Below are positions 9,106 through 22,288 of a stretch of 64,000 nucleotides of DNA, piece by piece. The stretch is taken from contig NZ_JAUASV010000004.1 of assembly GCF_030345695.1 (NCBI RefSeq), positions 124,001-188,000 on the forward strand, written 5' to 3'. A program made the position numbers and the translations under genes. Each line of letters starts with the position of its first letter. Position 1 is the stretch's first letter. The notes below the pieces were generated by a model, which saw only the letters and a list, made by a program, of their open reading frames with translations, ran no database searches and was not told the origin of the DNA. The DNA comes from Galbitalea sp. SE-J8. Its GTDB lineage: Bacteria; Actinomycetota; Actinomycetes; Actinomycetales; Microbacteriaceae.

Positions 9106-10668
9106 TCAGCTCGCGGGCGGCGCCGGGTCGGAGCCGGCGATCTCGCCGACCGTGAGACCGAGCACGGGCGCCGCCCCCGTGTAGCCCTCCCGGACCGCGG
9201 CCGCCTCCATGATGCGCTTGCGCTGCGAGAACCAGCCCACGATGAGCAGCGGGATGAGCACGACGAGCGACGCGAGCACCCATCGGCCGGTGCTCGTGAA
9301 ACCGAGGGTGACGAGCACGAGCGCGAGGAAGGCGAGGGTGATCCACGAGGTCACCGGGGCCCCCGGCATCCGGAAGCTCGGTCGCGTCGCCTTGCCTTGC
9401 GCCGCCCAGGTGCGCAGCCGCATCTGGCACAGGATGATCGTGGCCCAGCCGCCGACGATGCCGAGCGCCGAGACCTCGAGCACCACCTCGAACGCCTCCG
9501 TCGCGCCGAGGAACGCGTTGAGCACAACGCCGAGCACCGTGATCGCGGCGGTGAGCAGGATGCCGCCGTACGGCACGCCGTTGCGGTTCATGACGCCCAC
9601 GAAGCGCGGGGCCGAGCCGTTGGCCGACATCGAGCGCAGGATCCGGCCCGTCGAGTAGAGCCCCGCGTTGAGGCTCGAGAGCGCCGCGGTGAGCACGACG
9701 AAGTTCATGATGGATGACGCGACGGCGCCGACATCCGCTCCCCAGGCGTGCTGGAAGAACGTCACGAACGGCGACGAGTCGCTCGAGTAGGTGGTGTACG
9801 GCAGCAGCAGCGAGAGCAGCAGCACGCTGCCGACGTAGAACACGGCGATGCGCACGATGACCGTGTTGACCGCGCGGGGCATGACCTTCGCGGGCTCCGC
9901 GGTCTCGCCCGCGGCCGTGCCGACGAGCTCGATGCCCGCGTAGGCGAACACGACGCCGCTCACGGCGATGAGCGGCGCGAGCAGGCCGACGGGGAACAGG
10001 CCGCCGTTGTCGCCGACGACCGCGAACCCGGTGTCGCCGATGTCGGTGTGGTGCACGAACACCAGGAAGACGATGCCGATCACGAGGAACGCGACGAGCG
10101 CGGTGACCTTGATGAGCGAGAACCAGAACTCCATCTCGCCGAACAGCCGCACCGAGACGAGGTTGAGCGAGAGCACGACCACGAGGGCCACGAGCGCGGT
10201 CAGCCAGGTCGGCACGGCGGCGAGGAACGGCACGTACTGGCCCCAGAAGCGCACGTAGATCGCGACGGCGGTCGTGTCGACGATGCTCGTCATCGCCCAG
10301 TTGAGGAAGTACATCCAGCCGGCCGCGTAGGCGAACTTCTCGCCGTAGAACTCGCGGGCGTAGCTGACGAACGAGCCGGACGACGGCCGGTGCAGCACGA
10401 GCTCGCCGAGCGCGCGCAGGATGAGGAAGGCGAACACCCCGCACAGCAGGTAGACGAACATGAGCGCGGGGCCGTAGTCGTGCAACCGGCCGCCGGCGCC
10501 GAGGAAGAGGCCGGTGCCGATCGCCCCGCCGATGGCGATCATCTGGATCTGCCGCGGCCGCAGGGTCTTGTGGTACCCGGCATCCTCCCCCGCGAACTCG
10601 TGCTCGGCGTTGCCACGGTCGCCGGTGAGCTCCCGTTCGTTCTCCAGTTCGTCGGCGATGTCAGTCAT
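9106..10668 (-). CDS. Amino acid permease, APC superfamily (AAT family)
   Basis: 520 residues from ATG 10668, which has a good ribosome binding site (AGAGGAG). About twelve membrane helices are visible. The first carries the family signature [20 protein letters not shown], followed by [20 protein letters not shown]. This matches the AAT family of proton-coupled amino acid importers (AnsP, GabP, CycA). The exact substrate cannot be assigned by eye. It faces away from a small membrane protein gene across a 141-base divergent promoter region. Confidence 0.88.
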   Translation of the reverse strand: MTDIADELENERELTGDRGNAEHEFAGEDAGYHKTLRPRQIQMIAIGGAIGTGLFLGAGGRLHDYGPALMFVYLLCGVFAFLILRALGELVLHRPSSGSFVSYAREFYGEKFAYAAGWMYFLNWAMTSIVDTTAVAIYVRFWGQYVPFLAAVPTWLTALVALVVVLSLNLVSVRLFGEMEFWFSLIKVTALVAFLVIGIVFLVFVHHTDIGDTGFAVVGDNGGLFPVGLLAPLIAVSGVVFAYAGIELVGTAAGETAEPAKVMPRAVNTVIVRIAVFYVGSVLLLSLLLPYTTYSSDSSPFVTFFQHAWGADVGAVASSIMNFVVLTAALSSLNAGLYSTGRILRSMSANGSAPRFVGVMNRNGVPYGGILLTAAITVLGVVLNAFLGATEAFEVVLEVSALGIVGGWATIILCQMRLRTWAAQGKATRPSFRMPGAPVTSWITLAFLALVLVTLGFTSTGRWVLASLVVLIPLLIVGWFSQRKRIMEAAAVREGYTGAAPVLGLTVGEIAGSDPAPPAS

Positions 10669-10795
10669 CGGTCGGCTCCTCTCACGATGGGCGACCCGAC
10701 GCCGGCCGGTTCGCGGATGGCCTTCCACGCTAGCGATCGGTGTGTTGCGCTCGGGTTACGAGTTCGCGCCGTTCGGATGACGGCGCCGGCCGCGG

Positions 10796-10801
10796 TAATG
10801 T
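10796..10801 (+). promoter_or_regulatory. Probable -10 element, leaderless start
   Basis: TAATGT lies 8 bases before the ATG at 10810, with no Shine-Dalgarno sequence in between. Confidence 0.45.
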
Positions 10802-10809
10802 CGGGTCCC

Positions 10810-11100
10810 ATGAGCACGTACTCCGCCCGCGACGCCCGCCAGCTCTCGGTCCCCGACGTCCTCGGGGCGATCACGTTCGGGATGGCGCTCATCGTCGTCG
10901 TGTTCTGGCAGAGCTCGGCCGCGCTGCTGTGGCACGACGAGGTGCTCCGCACCTTCGGCTACCTCGTGCCGTGGGTGGCGCTCATCCTCACCGCACTGTT
11001 CACGATCCTGCTCACGCACGTGAAGCGCCCGGCGACCTGGCTGCCGATCCTCGCGATCATCCTGCTCTCGGTCTTCCACGCCATCCTCGGCGCCGTCTGA
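10810..11100 (+). CDS. Small membrane protein, three predicted helices
   Basis: 96 residues, family not recognised. Hydrophobic segments lie at about residues 18-38 (VLGAITFGMALIVVVFW), 48-68 (GYLVPWVALILTALFTILLT) and 75-94 (TWLPILAIILLSVFHAILGA). The short N-terminus is polar. Codon use is typical of the window, with G or C at nearly all third positions. The start is supported by a -10-like hexamer eight bases upstream. It lies between a divergent amino acid permease and an intergenic repeat array. No function can be proposed. Confidence 0.7.
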   Translation: MSTYSARDARQLSVPDVLGAITFGMALIVVVFWQSSAALLWHDEVLRTFGYLVPWVALILTALFTILLTHVKRPATWLPILAIILLSVFHAILGAV

Positions 11101-11152
11101 CCCTCCCGGCGCCCGCCGCCGGTCGGGGCGCGCACCCCGGCCCGCCGACACG

Positions 11153-11645
11153 CTGGTCGAGGAGCGCGCACCCGCCCCGCTGGTCGAGGAGCGCGCACCC
11201 GCCCCGCTGGTCGAGGAGCGCGCGACGACGTCGCCCGCGTCTCGAGACCACACCACACCACCCCACCCGCACTAACGAATGGTCTCGAGACGCCGACTCG
11301 CTCCGCTCGCAGGCTCCTCGACCAACGCAAGCACCCCGAACCCGCCGGTCGAGGAGCGCGCGACGACGTCGCCCGCGTCTCGAGACCACACCACCCCACC
11401 CGCACTAACGGATGGTCTCGAGACGCCGACTCGCTCCGCTCGCAGGCTCCTCGACCAACGCAAGCACCCCCAACCCGCCGGTCGAGGAGCGCGCGACGAC
11501 GTCGCCCGCGTCTCGAGACCACACCACCCCACCCGCACTAACGGATGGTCTCGAGACGCCGACTCGCTCCGCTCGCAGGCTCCTCGACCAACGGAGGCAG
11601 GCGCGGGCTCCTCGACCAGCGCAGGCGCGCGGGGTACTCGACCGG
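11153..11645. repeat. Intergenic inverted-repeat array (GGTCTCGAGAC family), array 1
   Basis: The array starts with three direct copies of a 27-bp unit beginning CTGGTCGAGGAGCGCGC (11153, 11180, 11207). Two full copies and one shortened copy of a unit with period 133 follow, in which GGTCTCGAGAC recurs at 11280, 11414 and 11547. Within each unit, a segment running from GGTCGAGGAGCGC to GTCTCGAGACC faces its own reverse complement (GGTCTCGAGAC to CTCCTCGACC). The array sits between the convergent ends of the small membrane gene and clpB. No gene is present in it; the open frames that cross it arise from the repeat. Confidence 0.85.
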
Positions 11646-11657
11646 CGGAGGGGCGCG

Positions 11658-13814
<2,157 letters not shown>

Positions 13815-14999
13815 TGCTGTCCTTCTCGTTCTGCTTCGTGGATGCGGTGACCGTGAACGTGGAGTCGTGGGTCACGAGGTCGGTGGGGCCGACGACGCGC
13901 GCGAGCTCGCGCCGGTAGCCGAGGTGGCTGTTGAACACCGTCCACAGCTGACCGCCGGGCCGCAGCACCCTGGCCGCGTCGGCGAACATCCGCTGCGCGA
14001 GGCCGGTGTGCACGGCCGCGCCGATGTGGAACGGCGGGTTGAGCACGATGAGGTCGGCGCTCGCGTCGGGCCGGGAGGCGAGTCCGTCGTCGCGCACGAC
14101 CTCGACACGGTCGGCGACGCCGTTGAGCCCGGCGGTGCGGGCAGCGGATGCGACGGCCGCCCGCGACTGATCGGTCGCGGTCACGCGCAGCCCGGGCCGG
14201 GCGAGCGCGAGCGAGGCGGCGAGCACGCCCGTGCCGCATCCGAGGTCGATCGCATCCCGCGCGTCGGGTCTCGCCCTTCGGAGCACCGTGAGCAGCAGCC
14301 GGGTGCCGGCGTCGATCGAGGTGCCCGCGAAGACGCCGCCGAACGCCGCGACGCGCAGCCCGTCGTGCTCCCGCTCGCGCGGGACGGGCGGCGTGACTCG
14401 GCCCACGCCGCCCGTGACCGTGAGCACGCGCGACTTCTGGCGCGCGAGCGAGACGTCGACGCGATCGAAGTACCGCAGGAAGACGTCGTTCATCGCGACG
14501 GTCATGTGCTTGATGCGTCCGCCGGCGTAGACCGTCACGTCGGGCGCGGCCCACGCGGCGATCGCCCGGGCGATGTCGTCGAGCTCGTCGAGCGAGCGCG
14601 GCAGCTGCATGAGCACCGTGCGCGCGCCGGCGAGCAGCGTCTCGTCGAGCGGGTGCGAGTCGTAGCCGGTGAAGCCCGCGGCCCGGGCGTTGTGCCCGAG
14701 CGCCAGCTCGCCCAGCAGGTCGTCCTGGTAGACGCGGATGCTGTCGGCCGCGGCTCCCGCGGGACGCCCGGCGCCCATGGCCGCTGCGGCGCCCAGCGTG
14801 AGCGCGCCGTAGTTGTCGTTGATGACAACCAGCTCGGAACCCTCGCTCACGGGCCCGCTCGGCGCTGGCGCGCCAGCGCCGACGCCGGCGCGCCGCTCTG
14901 AGCTCCACCGCGCGAGGATCAGGCGGTCGCTCGCGTCCCACGCGAACAGGTTGTCGGCCTCCACGTCGGGGTAGCGCCGCAGCGACTCGAGGAGCATCG

Positions 15000-15431
15000 T
15001 CACGGTCGCCACACCACGATCTCGTTCGACCGATGCACGCGCGTGCCCGCCTTCAGCGACACGACGTCGCCGTCGGTGCGCGCCGCGAACACCCGGGCGC
15101 CGGGCTTCTGCAGCAGCTGCTCGGCGAGCGCGTGCTCGAGCTCGCGCACGCGCTCCGACAGCGCCGCGACCCGGTTCTCGAGCTGCAGGATGCGGCGGAT
15201 GCCCTCGAGGTTGAGCCCCTCGCCGACGAGCGTGCCGATCTCCCGCAGCTGCGCGATGTCGCGCATCGAGTAGCGCCGCGACTTGCCCGCCGTGCGACGC
15301 GGGCTCACCAGACCGAGCCGGTCGTACTGCCGCAGGGTCTGCGGGTGCATGCCCGCGAGCTCCGCCGCCAGGGTGATGGCGAAGACCGGGGCGTGCTCGT
15401 CGAACGACGCGGCGTCGAAGGGCGTGGGCAC
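15000..15431 (-). CDS. hspR: MerR-family heat-shock repressor HspR
   Basis: 143 residues from GTG 15431, two bases after the dnaJ stop. The winged helix-turn-helix has ITLAAELAGMHPQTLRQYDR followed by RTAGKSRRYSMRDIAQLREI, characteristic of HspR. A C-terminal leucine-containing coiled coil (LENRVAALSERVRELEHALA) would form the dimer. HspR represses dnaK operons and clpB in actinobacteria by binding HAIR sites, with DnaK as co-repressor. Two HAIR-like sequences are present upstream of dnaK in this window. Its position right after dnaJ is the standard actinobacterial arrangement. Confidence 0.93.
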   Translation of the reverse strand: MPTPFDAASFDEHAPVFAITLAAELAGMHPQTLRQYDRLGLVSPRRTAGKSRRYSMRDIAQLREIGTLVGEGLNLEGIRRILQLENRVAALSERVRELEHALAEQLLQKPGARVFAARTDGDVVSLKAGTRVHRSNEIVVWRP

Positions 15432-15433
15432 GA

Positions 15434-16432
15434 TCAGGCCTTCGCCTTCTCCAGCAGCGCCTCGCGCGGATTGTCGTCCGGGCTCGCGGCGGCGAACGCC
15501 TCGAGTGCCGCTGTCGCCTCGGCCGAGAGGTGCGACGGCACCGCGATCACGACGGTCGCGAGCAGGTCGCCCGTGCCCTTCGAGGTCGAGACGCCGCGTC
15601 CCTTGACCCGGAGGACGCGACCCGACGGCGTGCCCGCCGCGACCTTGAGCTTGACGACGTCGCCGGTCAGGGTCGGCACCTCGATCGTCGCGCCGAGGGT
15701 CGCCTCGACGAACGTGACGGGCACGTCGACGCGCAGGTTGAGCCCGTCGCGCTCGAACACCGGATGCGGTCGCACGGTCACGTCGAGCACGAGATCGCCG
15801 GGCGCGCCGCCGTCCGGGCTCGGCTCGCCCTTGCCCCGCAGCCGGATCTTCTGACCGCTCGCGACCCCCTCGGGGATGCGCACGGTGAGCGGCTTGGCGC
15901 GGTGCCCGACCGAGAGCTGCACGGTGTCGCCGGTGATCGCCTGGTCGAAGTCCAGGGTGATGCTCGCCGCGACATCCGCCCCCGGGGTGGGGCCGCCGGC
16001 GCCGCGGAAGCCGCCCGACGGCTGACCGAACCGGCCTCCGCCGAACATGCCACCGAGGATGTCGTCGTAGTCGCCCCCGCCCTGGGAGGTGCGGAACGTG
16101 GTGCGACCGCCGCCGCCCTGGTTGAACAGCCCGCTGAAGATGTCCTCGAACCCGCCGCCGGCCCCGGGCTGGCCGCCCGCCGTGAAGCGGGCGCCCGAGC
16201 CCATCGCGCGCACCTGGTCGTACTCGCGGCGCTGCTCCGGGTCGGAGAGCACCGAGTTGGCCTCGCTGATCTCCTTGAACCGGGCCTCGGCCGCGGCGTC
16301 GCCGGGGTTCGAGTCGGGGTGGTACTGGCGCGCGAGCTTGCGGTACGCCTTCTTGAGGTCGGCCGCGCTCACGTCCTTGGCCACACCCAGGACCTGGTAG
16401 AAGTCCTTGTCGAACCAGTCCTGACTTGCCAT
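15434..16432 (-). CDS. dnaJ: DnaJ co-chaperone, class II (no zinc finger)
   Basis: 332 residues. The J domain is at about 9-75 with the HPD motif in ARQYHPDSNPGD. A Gly/Phe-rich stretch follows at about 80-140, then the two C-terminal peptide-binding beta domains (about 150-325). No CXXCXGXG motifs are present, so this is a CbpA-like class II J protein rather than the zinc-binding class I form. It stimulates the ATPase of DnaK. It sits between grpE (20-base gap) and hspR (2-base gap). Confidence 0.92.
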   Translation of the reverse strand: MASQDWFDKDFYQVLGVAKDVSAADLKKAYRKLARQYHPDSNPGDAAAEARFKEISEANSVLSDPEQRREYDQVRAMGSGARFTAGGQPGAGGGFEDIFSGLFNQGGGGRTTFRTSQGGGDYDDILGGMFGGGRFGQPSGGFRGAGGPTPGADVAASITLDFDQAITGDTVQLSVGHRAKPLTVRIPEGVASGQKIRLRGKGEPSPDGGAPGDLVLDVTVRPHPVFERDGLNLRVDVPVTFVEATLGATIEVPTLTGDVVKLKVAAGTPSGRVLRVKGRGVSTSKGTGDLLATVVIAVPSHLSAEATAALEAFAAASPDDNPREALLEKAKA

Positions 16433-16452
16433 CTGTTCCTACTCGCTCCGGA

Positions 16453-17049
16453 TCACTCCGCCGGGACCGCGACCGCGACCTTGGCGGCACGGATGACGCG
16501 CTCGCCGATCTTGTATCCCGGGTCGATCACATCCGCCACCGTCGAGCCCGTGGCACCCGGGGTCGGCAGCTGCACGACCGCCTCGTGCACGTGCGGGTCG
16601 AACTCCTCGCCCTGCTCGCCGATCTGCGTCAGCCCGAAGCGCTCGAAGCCGCCGCGGATCTTGTTCGCGACGAGCTCGAGCGGCCCGCCGGCCAGGTCGC
16701 CGTGCTTCTCGGCGCGGGACAGGTCGTCGAGCGCCGGCAGGAACGCCCGCAGCACCTCGGCGATGACCGCGTCGCGGTTGGCGGCGCGGTCGCGCTCGAC
16801 GCGCTGGCGGAAGTTCACGAGCTCGGCCTGGGCGCGCAGCATGTCGGTGCGCATCTCGGCCACGATGTCGGCCGCCGTCGTGGAGAGCAGCGCCTCGTCG
16901 GCCTCGCTCAGCGCGGTGTCGGCCGGGTCCTCGGGGGCGAGGTCGTCGTTGCCGACCTCGCCCTCCTCGACCGGGTCCTGCTCGAGCGACGACTCCGCTG
17001 ACGCGTCGGTCTCCGGGGTCTCCTCGGGCTTCTTGTCGTCGTCGGTCAT
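16453..17049 (-). CDS. grpE: Nucleotide exchange factor GrpE
   Basis: 198 residues. The acidic, low-complexity N-terminus (about 1-55) is followed by a long helix (ADIVAEMRTDMLRAQAELVN, then FRQRVERDRAANRD) and the beta-domain ending DPGYKIGERVIRAAKVAVAV, the conserved GrpE C-terminal signature. GrpE releases ADP from DnaK. The gene starts 7 bases after the dnaK stop, so it is co-transcribed and probably translationally coupled. Confidence 0.95.
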   Translation of the reverse strand: MTDDDKKPEETPETDASAESSLEQDPVEEGEVGNDDLAPEDPADTALSEADEALLSTTAADIVAEMRTDMLRAQAELVNFRQRVERDRAANRDAVIAEVLRAFLPALDDLSRAEKHGDLAGGPLELVANKIRGGFERFGLTQIGEQGEEFDPHVHEAVVQLPTPGATGSTVADVIDPGYKIGERVIRAAKVAVAVPAE

Positions 17050-17056
17050 CGGGTTC

Positions 17057-19052
<1,996 letters not shown>

Positions 19053-19058
19053 GTCGTT

Positions 19059-19079
19059 CTTGATACGATCCGACTCAAC
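19059..19079 (-). promoter_or_regulatory. HAIR-like operator 2 upstream of dnaK
   Basis: On the dnaK strand the site is GTTGAGT-N7-TATCAAG, matching 6 of 7 and 5 of 7 bases of the HspR consensus arms. With operator 1 it brackets the TTGACA candidate, so bound HspR would cover the promoter. Confidence 0.6.
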
Positions 19080-19135
19080 TTCTCCGGCGGGGCGTCGGCG
19101 GGCGGTTCGGCGGCATTCCGGCCACCCGCCGCCAC

Positions 19136-19141
19136 TAGGGT
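19136..19141 (+). promoter_or_regulatory. Probable -10 element, leaderless start
   Basis: TAGGGT lies 7 bases before the ATG at 19149 of the MFS transporter gene. Confidence 0.5.
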
Positions 19142-19148
19142 GAGCGCC

Positions 19149-20492
19149 ATGACGGATGCGCCCCCGCAGTCCCCGCCGCGCACGATCCCGCGCAGGCAGG
19201 TGATCTCGTGGGCGTTCTGGGACTGGTCGAACCAGCCGTTCAACACCGTCATCCTCACCTTCGTCTTCACGGCGCTCTACCTCGTCGGCGACGACTTCCT
19301 GCCGGTCGGCACGCCCTCATCCGGGCCGGCCTACGATCGCGCCGTCGCCGACCTGTCGAGCGGGCTCGGCCTCGCCATCACGATCGCCGGCATCGCCGTC
19401 GCCGTGCTCGCGCCCGTGATCGGGCAGCGGTCGGATGCCGCGGGCAACCGCAAGCGCTGGCTCGCGATCACGACGCTCCTCGTCGCGTTCGCCATGGGTG
19501 CGCTGTTCTTCGTGCAGGCCGATCCCGCCTACTTCGTGCTCGGCGTCGCCCTGGTCGGCGTCGGGAGCGTGCTCAACGAGATCGCCGGCGTGCAGTACAA
19601 CGCCCTCCTGCCGCACGTGTCGACCCCCGCGACCGTCGGCCGCATCTCCGGCCTCGGCTGGGGACTCGGCTACATCGGCGGCATCCTCACGCTCGTCGTC
19701 GTGGTCGTGCTGAACGCGCTCGACTGGTTCGGGCTCGACACGTCGAACGGCCTCGCCTACCGGCTCATCGCCGTGGGCTGCATGGTGTGGGCGATCGTGT
19801 TCGCGATCCCGCTGTTCGTCAACGTGCCCGAGCCGCCCGCCGGGCCGGCGCGCGCCCGGGTGAACTTCTTCGCGAGCTACGTCGAGCTGGTGCGCGACAT
19901 CGCCCGCATCTGGCGCGACGAGCGACAGCTGTTCTGGTTCCTGATCGCGTCGGCGGTGTTCCGCGACGGCCTGGCCGGGGTGTTCACGTTCGGCGCGGTC
20001 ATCGCATCCGTCGTCTTCCACTTCAGCGCGCAGGACGTCATCGTGTTCGGCATCGCGGCCAACCTCGTCGCCGGGGTCTCGACGATCATCTCCGGCCGCT
20101 TCGACGACCGCTTCGGGCCACGCGCCGTCATCCTCACCTCGCTCGGCGCGCTCAGCCTCGTCGCACTCGTCGTGCTCGTCGGCCACGACGGCGGACAGAC
20201 CCTGTTCTGGATCTTCGGCCTCATCCTGTGCTGCTTCGTCGGACCAGCCCAGGCCGCAGCACGCTCGCTGCTCGCGCGAGCCACCCCGGCGGGCCGAGAG
20301 GGGGAGGTGTTCGGCCTGTACGCCACAACCGGGCGCGCCGTCTCGTTCCTCACCCCCGCGCTCTGGACGCTCTTCATCTCCCTCTTCGGGGCGACCTACT
20401 GGGGCATCCTCGGCATCCTCATCGTGCTGCTCGCAGGCCTCCTGCTCACGGCGCTCGTACGCATCGGCGGCCGCGGCGCAGCGCGATCCTGA
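19149..20492 (+). CDS. MFS transporter, Atg22/UMF1-like
   Basis: 447 residues with about twelve membrane helices. The N-terminal region VISWAFWDWSNQPFNTVILTF is typical of the Atg22-like (UMF1) MFS group, whose bacterial members are poorly characterised efflux carriers. The motif IGQRSDAAGNRKRWL after helix 2 is the MFS loop 2-3 motif. The reading frame is intact to ALVRIGGRGAARS. An internal 106-bp stretch (20197-20302) is duplicated exactly at 21889-21994, beyond a lower-GC segment. The gene is divergent from the dnaK operon across the HAIR region. Confidence 0.88.
   Translation: MTDAPPQSPPRTIPRRQVISWAFWDWSNQPFNTVILTFVFTALYLVGDDFLPVGTPSSGPAYDRAVADLSSGLGLAITIAGIAVAVLAPVIGQRSDAAGNRKRWLAITTLLVAFAMGALFFVQADPAYFVLGVALVGVGSVLNEIAGVQYNALLPHVSTPATVGRISGLGWGLGYIGGILTLVVVVVLNALDWFGLDTSNGLAYRLIAVGCMVWAIVFAIPLFVNVPEPPAGPARARVNFFASYVELVRDIARIWRDERQLFWFLIASAVFRDGLAGVFTFGAVIASVVFHFSAQDVIVFGIAANLVAGVSTIISGRFDDRFGPRAVILTSLGALSLVALVVLVGHDGGQTLFWIFGLILCCFVGPAQAAARSLLARATPAGREGEVFGLYATTGRAVSFLTPALWTLFISLFGATYWGILGILIVLLAGLLLTALVRIGGRGAARS
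20197..20302 (+). repeat. 106-bp direct repeat, left copy (inside the MFS gene)
   Basis: This segment, about 35 codons of the transporter, is identical base for base to 21889-21994. The sequences on both sides of the two copies are unrelated. Confidence 0.92.
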
Positions 20493-20501
20493 GGTCGCGC
20501 C

Positions 20502-21464
20502 CTAGCCACCGGAAGGAACATTCGGCACCACGTCGGCTACGTCCAGCCCTGCCCCGGCGTCGAACACGTAGAGCCAGTAGTCGTCACCGAAGACGACGCT
20601 GGTGGCTGAGTCCCGGTCGTGGAACGTCAGGGTAGATTTATCTCGGGCCTCGACCAAACCCCACTGGTTCGCTCGCTCACCAACGAACGCGTACTCGGAA
20701 TCTCGGCCGAGATCATCGAGCGGGCCGTATGCGATACCGCCGGCAGGAGCAGGGTTATCCGGTTCACCCTATGAACAAATTATCCCACCGCGCTGAAGGA
20801 ATTGGTATTCCAGCCCTCCAGGTTCAAGTGCCGCGGACTCTGTCGCTTCGCGCGCGTGACTCACGAGCCCTTTCCGCTTTATAGAAGCGACCGCTTCTGG
20901 TCCTGCCAACGAGTCGCAGCTGGCGGCGCCCTGGTACGTTGCCGTTATTGAGGGCGTCGGCTCGGGCGTTACGAACTCCGTGCGAAGGGCAGACCTTGCT
21001 TTCGCCCATTCGTCCGAGACGGCGGCGTGCATCAGCGTGCGATCCCCAATGGGCTCAAAGAGTGTGAACCAACCGCCTTCGATCCGGGGAGGACCCGAAC
21101 AATCGGCGTCAGCGCGCGCGGCGGACGTGACTGCGGTTATCATTATGCGGTCTTCTGACTCATCGACCTGAGTCCCGATGTGCCCGCCACACCCGAGATC
21201 TGAGTCTCCATACCCGGCTACGTACGCAATGAACATCTGAGCGGAACGCCTATCGCTCAGGAGAACGGCCCACGGCGCACTCTCATTGTCACCAACGGGA
21301 ACGAGCTGCTCGACGTTTTCCTCGTTCGCCGGGTGACGATATTCCGCGGTCATCGTCGATCCGTCATCTGGGTAGGCCTCCGCTAGTTGGGCCGCGCCTG
21401 GGGTGCCCGTCTCCGCGCACCCCGATACGACTAGCGAAAGCGCGATGGCACCCGCAAATTTCAT
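20502..21464 (-). pseudogene. Secreted lipoprotein gene interrupted by an in-frame TAG
   Basis: Starting at ATG 21464, the signal sequence MKFAGAIALSLVVSGC carries a lipobox with Cys16. The frame is open for 231 residues and stops at TAG (20771-20769). It then continues in the same frame for 88 more codons to a second TAG at 20504-20502, reading for example GDDYWLYVFDAGAGLDVADV, which has the character of real protein. No start codon is available after the first TAG, so the tail is best explained as the lost C-terminus of a 319-residue protein. GC content and third-position GC are lower than in the neighbours, which suggests transfer. The family is not recognised. A functional 231-residue protein remains possible. 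Confidence 0.65.
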
Positions 21465-21486
21465 CCGCGCATTGAACACTAGCGCC

Positions 21487-21888
21487 TCATTCGTATATAG
21501 GGTCAACGTGCAGATCGGCGCCCGCATAGGGATCGTGGCGATTATGGCTGGCTTGCCAGTCAATGCCATTGTTCGCTAGAAGAACCTTGGTGTCGAAGAA
21601 CGTTGTGTTTGCATCAGACCATCCATACCAGTGTGCGGCCATAGAAAAGTGAAGGTGCGCCCCGTCTGCATAGTCGCCGGTGCTTCCGGTATACCCGATC
21701 GACGCACACTTTGCGACGGGCTGACCATTGGTCCACCATTGGCTGTAGAGATGAGCATACAGAGAGTAGAGGGTGGCCGTAGTCGCTGTCACACGAAGAT
21801 AGTTGCCGTAATGGAGGTCATTCATCGCCGCGCCAGAGGCCGTGCCTCCATTCACAGCGAATACGAGAACCATCGATTCAGTGACGTG
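21487..21888 (-). pseudogene. M23 (LytM) peptidase domain, 5' end lost
   Basis: The frame reads DLHYGNYLRVTATTATLYSL, then YAHLYSQWW, GYTGSTGDYADGAHLHFSMA, and ends HVDPIYE. The YGNYL, YAHL and GAHLHF blocks are the second half of an M23 zinc peptidase domain that cuts peptidoglycan cross-links. The first half, with the HxxxD zinc ligands and any signal peptide, is missing: the frame runs directly into the right-hand 106-bp copy of transporter sequence at 21889. ATG 21873 could start a 128-residue product, but it would lack half the zinc site. The gene precedes the lipoprotein gene by 22 bases on the same strand, so both probably arrived together. Confidence 0.75.
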
Positions 21889-21994
21889 AGACCCTGTTCT
21901 GGATCTTCGGCCTCATCCTGTGCTGCTTCGTCGGACCAGCCCAGGCCGCAGCACGCTCGCTGCTCGCGCGAGCCACCCCGGCGGGCCGAGAGGG
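21889..21994 (+). repeat. 106-bp direct repeat, right copy
   Basis: An exact copy of 20197-20302 from the MFS gene. On its left it abuts the truncated M23 frame; on its right the sequence shares nothing with the transporter. The 20303-21888 interval between the copies holds the transporter's 3' end and the lower-GC island. Confidence 0.92.
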
Positions 21995-22062
21995 TCGAGC
22001 GAGCCGGGTGCGGCAGGCCGCGACGGGGGGCGGCCCGCGCCGATGGCCTGTTTCCGGGCCGC

Positions 22063-22210
22063 TCCCCCGCCGCTTCCCCTCCCCGGACAACGGAAATGCA
22101 GGAGCCCCCGCGAGTTCGCGCCGGTGCTCCCGCGTCACTGTGGGCGACAACGCGCGCATCCCGGCGCGCGCTCCTGCATTTCCGTGATTAGCCAGCGGGC
22201 ATCCCCTGAT
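22063..22210. repeat. 148-bp palindromic repeat, copy 1
   Basis: Differs from 22289-22436 at one position. It contains a perfect 16-bp inverted repeat, ACGGAAATGCAGGAGC at 22090-22105 and its complement at 22170-22185, 64 bases apart. No coding sequence is visible. Confidence 0.88.
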
Positions 22211-22288
22211 CGCCTGAGGCATCTCCGTGGTCGCCGGCGGGCGCTGGCCGCGTGTCGGGGCCGGGCCGGGCGGGCGGGGTGCGGCCGA

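Noticed and set aside
11280-11600. Overlapping open frames of 100-190 codons on both strands in array 1
   Set aside because: All repeat the same peptide pattern (for example RRSRSARRRRPRLETT) because they translate the DNA repeat. There are no starts with ribosome binding sites.
20602-20796. 64-codon plus-strand open frame in the island
   Set aside because: It lacks a ribosome binding site and -10 element, and the minus strand of the same stretch carries the continuation of the lipoprotein frame.
20197-21994. Integrative element with att sites
   Set aside because: No integrase, transposase or tRNA target is present, and one end of the right repeat does not continue into transporter sequence as a single-crossover or site-specific insertion would require.
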